From the NCBI RefSeq assembly GCF_013009075.1, contig NZ_CP053108.1:1674001-1738000 (forward strand): a DNA stretch of 64,000 nt, in the 5' to 3' direction. Origin of the DNA: Halomonas sp. TA22. GTDB lineage: Bacteria; Pseudomonadota; Gammaproteobacteria; Pseudomonadales; Halomonadaceae. Position numbers and translations under genes: made by a program. Below the pieces are notes generated by a model, which was given only the letters and a program-made list of their open reading frames with translations, did no database searches and had not been told where the DNA came from. This document shows positions 1 to 6,491 of this stretch, piece after piece. Numbering within the stretch: the first letter of the stretch is position 1; each line of letters starts with the position of its first letter.

Positions 1-303
1 GATGACCTCGAAACCTTCGAACTTTGGCGGACCCAGGTAGAGCCCCTCGCGGCGGCTCTGGCCGGCGTTGGCATGCGCGGCGCGGAACGCCTCGGAGTGC
101 GTCCAGGCCTCGAAATCCTGCCGCGACTTCCAGATGGTGTGAGACGCATAGAGAACGTGATCCTTCTCCTCGGGGCCACGCAACATGTGGAACTCGACGA
201 AGCCAGGCAGCCCCTGCAGGTGGGTCTCCCGCTCCAGCCAGATCTGCTCGAACTCTTCGACTCTCTCGGGATTGACGCGAAAACGGTTCATGGCAATGAA
301 CAT
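1..303 (-). CDS. Antibiotic biosynthesis monooxygenase (ABM) domain protein, 3' end outside the window
   Basis: The reverse strand is open from an ATG at 303 to the window edge (101 codons, no stop). The ATG follows an AAGGAG ribosome site by about 8 bases. The protein starts MFIAMNRFRVNPE and contains GFVEFHMLRG, VLYASHTIWKS and FEAWTHSEAF, the pattern of small ferredoxin-like ABM/heme-degrading-monooxygenase-like proteins: an early Asn, a central F-x-x-F strand and a W-x-S-x-x-x-F-x-x-W helix. Family members are usually dimeric cofactor-free oxygenases or IsdG-like haem oxygenases. The substrate here cannot be read from the sequence. The gene runs off the left edge, so its length and the next gene are unknown. 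Confidence 0.8.
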   Translation of the reverse strand, partial: MFIAMNRFRVNPERVEEFEQIWLERETHLQGLPGFVEFHMLRGPEEKDHVLYASHTIWKSRQDFEAWTHSEAFRAAHANAGQSRREGLYLGPPKFEGFEVI

Positions 304-455
304 GGTGGGTTCTCCTTGTGGTCTGATTTCAATTGCGTCCGTGACGATGACACCTCCGGCGCGGTGGGGCAAGGCGATACGAGGTGCCGGGTAAAGGCCG
401 CGCCTGGGAGGGCGGCGAGCATCACCTGCGGACATCACCGAACAGGGAAGTCGCC

Positions 456-636
456 ATGCAGGCCATCACCACCGAACGGCCGATCGGTGTCATCAGCGAT
501 ACCCATGGATTGCTGCGCCCCGAGGCGCTGGACATGCTGGCGGGCTGCGGTGCGTGGCAACATCGACACTGCGCCCTGGGCCGAAACGCTGCCAATGACC
601 CGCGACCTCAACGTCAACGGCTGGCGCGGATCATGA
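456..636 (+). pseudogene. Deletion-scarred YfcE-like metallophosphoesterase gene
   Basis: An ATG at 456 behind AGGGAAG opens with MQAITTERPIGVISDTHGLL and continues RPEALDMLAGCG. This matches the start of the intact phosphoesterase at 27618-28115 ([23 protein letters not shown]). Directly after GCG the homology jumps about 30 residues ahead and into the next reading frame (VRGNIDTAPWAETLP, then DLNVNGWR), where a TGA follows at 634-636. The segment between, which carries the metal-binding LHLGDVG motif, and the whole C-terminal half with the GHSH motif are missing. The gene is a paralogue destroyed by an internal deletion plus 3' loss. Confidence 0.85.
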
Positions 637-800
637 CAGGCTGACGGTTCCGGGCTGTGCGGCAGGCGTGTCGAGACGGAGGGCCCGCTACGATAGTGTG
701 GCCTCGATGCGCTGGCGAAGCCTCTTGCCGCTCGCTTATGATGAAGTCGCCCGATCCGGGCGGTGCGCCTGGCAAGGCGCTTCCAAGTAAGGAGGTTGCC

Positions 801-1562
801 ATGCGACTCAGGGTGCTGTCGGACCTGCATCTGGAACATTTCGAGGAGGGCCGCGAGCTGCCGGACGCGGAAGCGGATGCGGTGATTCTCGCCGGGGACA
901 TCCACCACCATGTACAGGGGCTGAGCTGGGCCGCCGAACGCTTCCAAGGGCTGCCAATCCTCTACGTGCCAGGCAACCACGAGTTCTATGCCGCTTGCAT
1001 GCCTCAGCTGCGCCAGACGCTGTCAGACGAGGCCGAGCGGCTTGGCATTCATCTGCTCGACAACCGCTCGCTCACCCTCTTAGGCGTGCGCTTTCATGGC
1101 ACGACGCTATGGACCGACTTTGCCCTCTATCGCGATAAGCCGGACCACGACCCCGCGCTGACCGAAGAGCAGGCCCACCAGCTGATGCCGGACTTCAGCA
1201 ACATCGAGCAACCGGAGGGGGAGACCTTCACCCCCGCTGGGAGCCAGCGGCTGCATGCCGAGGCTCTCGCCTGGCTTGGCCAGGAGCTGGTCGAACCATT
1301 TACTGGACCGCGGGTGGTGATCAGTCACCATGCGCCGCTGGCCGAGTGCATCCCGCCGCGCTACCGAGGCGATGCGCTGTCGCCAGCCTTCGCTTCGCAC
1401 TTGCCGGCGATGATGGGACGCATGGACGTGTGGATTCATGGCCACGTGCACGAGCCGGTAGATCGCAGGGTCGCCGGCACGCGGGTGCTGGCAAACCCCG
1501 GTGGCTACCCGGGAGAGTTCGAGCCGTCCCTGTTCATACCCGACCTGGTCATCGAGGTGTGA
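801..1562 (+). CDS. Calcineurin-like metallophosphoesterase
   Basis: This 253-residue protein has the metallophosphoesterase blocks in order: SDLHLE near the N-terminus (D-x-H), ILAGDIHHH (GD-x-x), YVPGNHEFY (GNH-E), ISHHAP, and GHVHEP near the C-terminus (G-H-x-H). These residues normally build a di-metal centre that hydrolyses phosphomonoesters or phosphodiesters. The ATG at 801 is chosen over upstream in-frame starts because AAGGAGG lies 6 bases before it and the upstream extension is not conserved in character. The gene stands alone between the phosphoesterase pseudogene and nfsA. The substrate is unknown. It belongs to a different subfamily from the YfcE-like genes in this window. Confidence 0.85.
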   Translation: MRLRVLSDLHLEHFEEGRELPDAEADAVILAGDIHHHVQGLSWAAERFQGLPILYVPGNHEFYAACMPQLRQTLSDEAERLGIHLLDNRSLTLLGVRFHGTTLWTDFALYRDKPDHDPALTEEQAHQLMPDFSNIEQPEGETFTPAGSQRLHAEALAWLGQELVEPFTGPRVVISHHAPLAECIPPRYRGDALSPAFASHLPAMMGRMDVWIHGHVHEPVDRRVAGTRVLANPGGYPGEFEPSLFIPDLVIEV

Positions 1563-1671
1563 GCGTCGCTCGGTGGACCTGAGGAGCCCGCTACCTTGGG
1601 TGGCATGCAATACCTCGCCGAATGAAAGATACTAAGCAGGTTAACTATCGACACGCATTGTGCGAGGCGAC

Positions 1672-2403
1672 ATGAATCCCACCATCGAACTGCTGAAATC
1701 CCACCGCTCGATTCGCAAATTCACCGACCAGAAGATCCCGCACGAGCGGCTGCTGGAATTGATTCGCGCCGGCCAGGCCGCCGCGACGTCGAGCCACGTT
1801 CAGGCCTACACCGTCATTCATGTGAAGAACCCCGAGAATCGGCAGAAGATCGCCGAGCTGGCGGGCGGCCAGGCGTACGTCGCGACCGCCTCCGATTTCC
1901 TGGTGTTCTGCGCCGACATGAAGCGCCCCACCGAAGCCTCCGAGCGTACCGGCGCCAACGTCGTGCGCGGTATGACCGAGCAGCTGCTGGTGGCCAGCGT
2001 GGATGCTGCGCTGATGGCCCAGAACGTGGCCATCGCTGCGGAATCCGAGGGCTTGGGCATTTGCTACATCGGTGGCATCCGCAACAACCCCCAAGAGATC
2101 AGTGACCTGCTGCAGCTGCCCGAGCACGTCTACCCGGTGTTCGGCATGTGCCTCGGCTACCCGGCGGTGGATCCGGACGTCAAGCCGCGCCTGCCGATGG
2201 AAGCGATTCTCAAAGAGGATGTCTACACCGATGACAGTGAACTAGTAGCCGCCTTCGACGACGCCATGCAGACCTACTACGGCCAGCGCACGGGCGGCAA
2301 CAAGGACACCAACTGGTCCCGGAACCTGAGCCCGCTGTTCGACAGCAAGCTGCGCGCCCATATGCGCGAGTTTCTGACCAAGCGCGGCTTCGAGATGAAA
2401 TAG
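1672..2403 (+). CDS. nfsA: Oxygen-insensitive NADPH nitroreductase (NfsA-like)
   Basis: The 243-residue product has the NfsA/FRP flavin-reductase pattern: HRSIRKFTDQKI at the N-terminus (the R-S-x-R-x-F FMN phosphate-binding motif), QAAATSSHVQAY, DFLVFCADMKR, the helix ending in GICYIGGIRN, and VFGMCLGYP. Length is close to the family norm of about 240. Such enzymes bind FMN and carry out two-electron reduction of nitroaromatics, quinones or chromate with NADPH. The ATG at 1672 is preferred to one four codons upstream because the protein then begins MNPTIELL, as family members do. The ribosome site (GAGGCGAC) is weak. The gene converges with the PNPOx-like gene, with only 22 bases between the stops. 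Confidence 0.85.
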   Translation: MNPTIELLKSHRSIRKFTDQKIPHERLLELIRAGQAAATSSHVQAYTVIHVKNPENRQKIAELAGGQAYVATASDFLVFCADMKRPTEASERTGANVVRGMTEQLLVASVDAALMAQNVAIAAESEGLGICYIGGIRNNPQEISDLLQLPEHVYPVFGMCLGYPAVDPDVKPRLPMEAILKEDVYTDDSELVAAFDDAMQTYYGQRTGGNKDTNWSRNLSPLFDSKLRAHMREFLTKRGFEMK

Positions 2404-2425
2404 AGGGGGCTGATGCTCTAGGCGG

Positions 2426-2914
2426 TCAGCCGCCGAACTTCTCGTTCTCACCCACGTTCGGTTTGGCGTCTTTCTTGACGTTGGCCTTGGCGAATTCATA
2501 GAGCTGGAACACCTTGCTCTCCTTGGCCTTCCAGTGCTCGCCCATGGTCACCTTGATTTCCAGCAGGGCGAGGTCCGGGTCGTCCTTGCCTTCGGTGAAC
2601 CAGGCCGCGACGAACGGGTTCCAGTATTTCTCGATCAATTCGTGGTCATCGGTCAGGTTGGCCGTGCCCGAGAGCGACACGTACACACCCTCGTCCTGAT
2701 CGGAAAAGCTCAGGCAGACGTCGTGATCCCGGTTGGTTTCCGACACCTTCTCGGCGCTGCGCCGGGTAAAGAACCACAGGGTGCCGTCATACTCCTTCTG
2801 CACCAGATGCATCGGCCGGGCGCGAGGCATCTCGTCGTCCAGCGTGACCAGCATGCCGACTTGGATCTCCTTGATCATCTTCCATATTTTTTGCTTGTGC
2901 TCAGGGCTGGACAT
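2426..2914 (-). CDS. Pyridoxamine 5'-phosphate oxidase-like general stress protein
   Basis: The 162-residue protein belongs to the split-barrel flavin-binding PNPOx-like group (general stress protein 26 type). It shows IQVGMLVTLD, RARPMHLVQKEYDGTLWFFT, CLSFSDQDEGVYVSLSGTA and EKYWNPFVAAWFTEGKDDPD, the last with the characteristic W-N-P/W-F-P-x-G-x-x-D-P block. The ATG at 2914 is set by a near-ideal AGGAGG eight bases upstream. An in-frame extension to 3052 lacks such a site. Members bind FMN or F420-like cofactors and respond to stress; the reaction is unknown. The gene converges with nfsA. Confidence 0.8.
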   Translation of the reverse strand: MSSPEHKQKIWKMIKEIQVGMLVTLDDEMPRARPMHLVQKEYDGTLWFFTRRSAEKVSETNRDHDVCLSFSDQDEGVYVSLSGTANLTDDHELIEKYWNPFVAAWFTEGKDDPDLALLEIKVTMGEHWKAKESKVFQLYEFAKANVKKDAKPNVGENEKFGG

Positions 2915-3120
2915 GGGGTCAACCTCCTGTTGAATACGCTGCGGCGAATGGGTCATCACGCTGGCAGTGCCGAACATGACGAGAATCAGCCTAGCTACCC
3001 AGGGCAACCTCGGCAAATGGACCTTGCTTGACGCCGGGGGCGGGCGCAGCACGCGCTACCGAGTGGCGCTCGATAGCGAAACGGGTATCGTAAGCGAAAG
3101 CCACCGGGGAGAAGATGCCG

Positions 3121-3519
3121 ATGCACCAGGGAAGCTGCCTGTGCGGCAAGGTCCGCTACGAAGTCAGCGGCGAGATCGATGAAGTCTCCATGTGCCACTG
3201 CACGCAGTGCCAGAAGGCCCAGGGCTCCGCCTTCGCCGCCGTGGCGCACATCCGCTCGGCCGACTTTCGCATCACCCAGGGCGCGCAGTACCTCAAGGAG
3301 TACCGCGCCACACCGAACAAGGCGCGGGTGTTCTGTGCCGAGTGCGGCAGCCCGCTTTACAGCGCCCGCGACGACCTGCCTGACACCAAGCGGCTGCGGC
3401 TCGGCAGCCTGGATACCCCGGTGTCACCTAGCAAGCGCTACCACGCCTGGGTATCGTCCAAGGCCGAGTGGTTCGGGCTTGCCGACGAGCTGCCCAAGTT
3501 TGAGAAGTTTGTGCAGTAA
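3121..3519 (+). CDS. GFA-family (CENP-V/GFA domain) zinc protein
   Basis: The small protein (132 residues) has the paired zinc ligands of the glutathione-dependent formaldehyde-activating (GFA) fold: GSCLCGKVRYEV, then CHCTQCQKAQGSAF, then FCAECGSPLY. Most family members are annotated only as GFA proteins, and the original enzymatic claim holds for few of them. Two ATGs lie close together (3115 and 3121). The GGGGAGA ribosome site is too near the first, so 3121 is chosen. The ends of the coding sequence look intact. Downstream lies decayed DNA. Confidence 0.8.
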   Translation: MHQGSCLCGKVRYEVSGEIDEVSMCHCTQCQKAQGSAFAAVAHIRSADFRITQGAQYLKEYRATPNKARVFCAECGSPLYSARDDLPDTKRLRLGSLDTPVSPSKRYHAWVSSKAEWFGLADELPKFEKFVQ

Positions 3520-3612
3520 ATAGGGCTAAAAATTGCTCTGACGGGGCTAAATAGTCGCTGTCGTTTTATGAAGCGGGCCAACTAAGGCCGTTCAAGCTAT
3601 CTGGAGGAGTCG

Positions 3613-3921
3613 ATGAAAAAGGGACGTGCAGTACTGATCGGTTTGACACTCGGGGCCTTTTCCCTGACGAGCATGGCCGGAAGCCAACAAGGCATGAGCG
3701 TTCTGCGATAGAGATCGCCGTGGCAGAAGATGGCCGCCCGCGCTGGGTGCAATTCCAACGCTCGAGCGACACCAACCCCGAATAGGAATGGCGGCTCCAG
3801 CCCTTCGGTGGCCACCTCGACGACATCCAAAGCGTCGAAGGCTACACCCTGCCTACTAAGGTCGAGGCGGGAAACCACTTCGGCACGGAGGCGTATTTTC
3901 AGTTCTATCGGGTGAGGGGGA
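3613..3921 (+). pseudogene. Decayed gene for an exported protein, C-terminal part DUF6544-like
   Basis: A good ribosome site (GGAGGAG) precedes an ATG at 3613 and a signal-peptide-like start (MKKGRAVLIGLTLGAFS, then LTSMAG), but the frame stops at 3709-3711. Coding character resumes in another frame at 3711 with GRPRWVQFQRSSDTNPE, an in-frame TAG, then EWRLQPFGGHLDDIQ and LPTKVEAGNHFGTEAYF. By memory the second part resembles the C-terminal region of the DUF6544/DUF6920 family (P-F-G-G and V-E-A-G-N-x-F-G-T blocks). Signal and tail may come from one gene after an internal deletion. The family name is tentative; the decay is clear from the stop and frame change. Confidence 0.6.
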
Positions 3922-4451
3922 GGTGTGGATTCCAGCCCCGTAGCGCTCCTCCTTTCGTTAGGTTGCGTTGACTCAGGGCATGGGGCGAACCATGCTAGAG
4001 TGCTAGTCTGAAACGGAAAAACACATAACGACACAGCATACGCCCAGAACAGCCTGCATGGGAAAGGAATCCACCGAGCCTCGTATTCCCCTTCATTCAG
4101 CTGAGCGTTGCATGAATACAATGGGCGGCGACACTGCTTGCCCGATACTACTGTCTCTATCATATTTCGGTATGTGGCTATCTATCACGTCTTTACCACC
4201 CTTACGAAGAAGTAAAGATGGACTGGCTGAGGCTTTCCGGGATGATGACCATCTGTCTCGTTAAAATAATAATGTTCGGTTTGCTAATATTAGTGTGGCG
4301 TGGCGGGATTTGCTTCCATAAAGTAATAAGGAGAAGATTTTGGATATGCTTTTTATAGAGAATTGGTTCTATTTTACCCTGTTTATAGGGGTGAAGTGAG
4401 GCTGTTTTAATTGCTAATTTCTATCATGATGGTTTTTAACTGAGATTTTGT
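3922..4451. other. AT-rich non-coding stretch
   Basis: About 530 bases between the decayed exported-protein gene and the DUF262 remnant hold no convincing gene. Composition shifts from GC-rich to strongly AT-rich around 4130-4260, which marks the left border of an acquired patch. Open frames here are short and lack ribosome sites or recognisable motifs. No integrase, insertion-sequence end or tRNA gene is visible. Confidence 0.6.
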
Positions 4452-6465
4452 ATGCAAACTGATCTTTTTACAGTGTCTAAGCTTTTTACTGAGCAGCTCT
4501 TTAGAATACCTGATTACCAAAGAGGCTATGCTTGGTCTGAGAAGCAATTGAAAGACTACTGGGCTGATCTTCAACAGCTTGAAGGTAATAAAAGTCATTA
4601 TCTCGGGGTTTTGACTCTTGAAGGTGTCCCTGAAGAAAGAGTGGTTGAGTGGGAGGAGGACCGTTGGATAATACGTTCAAAAGGTTATTCTCCCTTTTAT
4701 GTTGTTGATGGTCAGCAAAGGTTAACTACAACTATTATTCTCATACAGGGGATTACAGAGTGCGTTGATCCTGATGCCAGGATTAATTACACAAGCATAA
4801 GCGAAATAAAGAGAAAATTTCTCTGGGATTCGAAAGATGATGGTATATCAAGATCATATATATTTGGTTATGAGAAAGATAATCCGAGTTAAGAATTTCT
4901 GAAAACTCATGTGTTTTTAGAGGACTCAAGCTCCAGCTCTACACCTCAATAAACTATTTATACCCATAACTTGGCCAGAGCAGAAAGGTTCTTTAAAGAG
5001 CAGCTCTCTCAGTTGACTTTTGAAGAAGTAGAAGTGGTTTACAGGAAGGTCGCTCAACAGTTTTTATTCAATATATATGCAATATCTAAAGAAATAGATG
5101 TTTTTGTCGCTTTTGAGACTATGAATAACAGAGGGAAGCCGCTGTCTCATCTTGAGCTGTTGAAAAACAGGCTGATATACCTTTCTACAAAATTTAATGT
5201 TGTAGACTATGAGCGTTCTGCTCTTCGTACTGCGATAAATGAGAGTTGGAAATCAGTATATCATTGTCTTGGAAAAAATAAAGACAAGCCCTTAGATGAC
5301 GACTTTTTCTTAAGAAACCATTTTTTACTTTATTTTGCTAAAGATTTTATAGGAGAGGGGGATGGCCACCTTCGAGGATATCGGATGATGAGAAGGGGGT
5401 TCGCCGCCGACTATAAAGAGTTTCTTTTAGAGAAGCACTTTACGACAAAAAGTATTAATAAATCTTCAGGGGCGGATGGCGGGCTTACTGTTCGCGATGT
5501 TTATCGGTATTCTCAGAATCTTAAGCAATCAGTAGAGCTGTGGTATCAAATTTTAAATCCGCAGGATAGCAGATTTTCAAATAAAGAAAAGGAGTGGCTT
5601 GAAAAGCTGAATAGGCTAGGCATAGACTATGTTGCTCCTCTGTTGATGGCTTTTTTCCAGAAGGAGAAAAAAAAGATTCTCGCGTCGAACTTCTTCAGCT
5701 CGTGGAAAGATTTGTTTTTTTCTTAATCACTTGCTTAGATATAGACACTATATGGACTTAGATCCATATACATTCATAGGCATGGCTACTAAGGTCAGTT
5801 TGGATCAAGCGCCTCCTGTTAAAGTTCTTAAGAATTTGCGTTCATCCTTGGATTCGGCAAGAATGGAAAAAGATACATGGAAGTATGTAGAGAAAAACTT
5901 TCGAGGTGGTGGATTTTATGAGTGGTCTGGAATAAAATATTTTTTATACGAATACGATCTTTCATTAAGAGAGCAGTCAAAAACATATAGAGAAAAGATT
6001 AGTTGGGAAGAGTTTTCTGAGGATATGCGTGACCACAATACAGTCGAACATATTTATCCGCAAAAACCCATGAAGCCATGTTGGAAGGATAAATATAACA
6101 AGTTTTCTGCAAAAGAACGGAAGGTCTTACGTCATTCTTTAGGAAACTTAGTTCCGCTTTCTAGGCCCAAAAATTCATCTTTCCAAAATAAGTGTTTTGA
6201 AGATAAAAAAGGGAATGAGAAAAATAAGGTTGGTTTCCGGTATGGTAGTTACGCTGAAAATGAAATAGCTATGAAGTCACAGTGGACAGCAGTCGAGATT
6301 CTTGAGCGTGGTGTGCGTCTATTGGATTTTATGGAAAAACGATGGGGGTTTTCTATAGGAGATTACGATCAGAAGGTACGAATACTGGGGCTTGAGTTCG
6401 TGGGTTATGAAAAAAGCGCATCGCCAAAGCGTTCAAGAGGACAGCGTACTGTAAATAAGAACTAA
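4452..6465 (+). pseudogene. DUF262/DUF1524 (GmrSD-like) defence protein gene, broken by two stops and a frameshift
   Basis: The three pieces read as one protein of about 670 residues. The N-terminal DUF262 part has FRIPDYQRGYAW and YVVDGQQRLTTT, the nucleotide-handling motifs of GmrS. The middle has FVAFETMNNRGKPLSHLELL. The C-terminal DUF1524 part has HNTVEHIYPQKP and SLGNLVPLS, an HNH-type nuclease motif. In-frame TAA codons at 4890-4892 and 4950-4952 flank EFLKTHVF, which still reads as protein. A run of seven T at 5715-5721 carries a frameshift: with one T fewer, DLFF continues into LNHLLRYRHYMDLDPYTF. Family members with both halves act as type IV restriction of modified DNA or related phage defence. 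The gene is far more AT-rich than its neighbours, which points to acquisition by transfer. Confidence 0.85.
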
Positions 6466-6491
6466 TTAAGTATGGGCCAAGCGTGAGTGGA

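Noticed and set aside
4058-4264. 68-codon open frame in the AT-rich stretch
   Set aside because: No ribosome site, no recognisable motif, and composition changes in the middle of the frame.
4890-4952. Programmed readthrough or stop-codon reassignment in the DUF262 gene
   Set aside because: TAA ends many other genes in the window, no recoding signal is visible, and a separate frameshift in the same gene points to ordinary decay or sequencing error.
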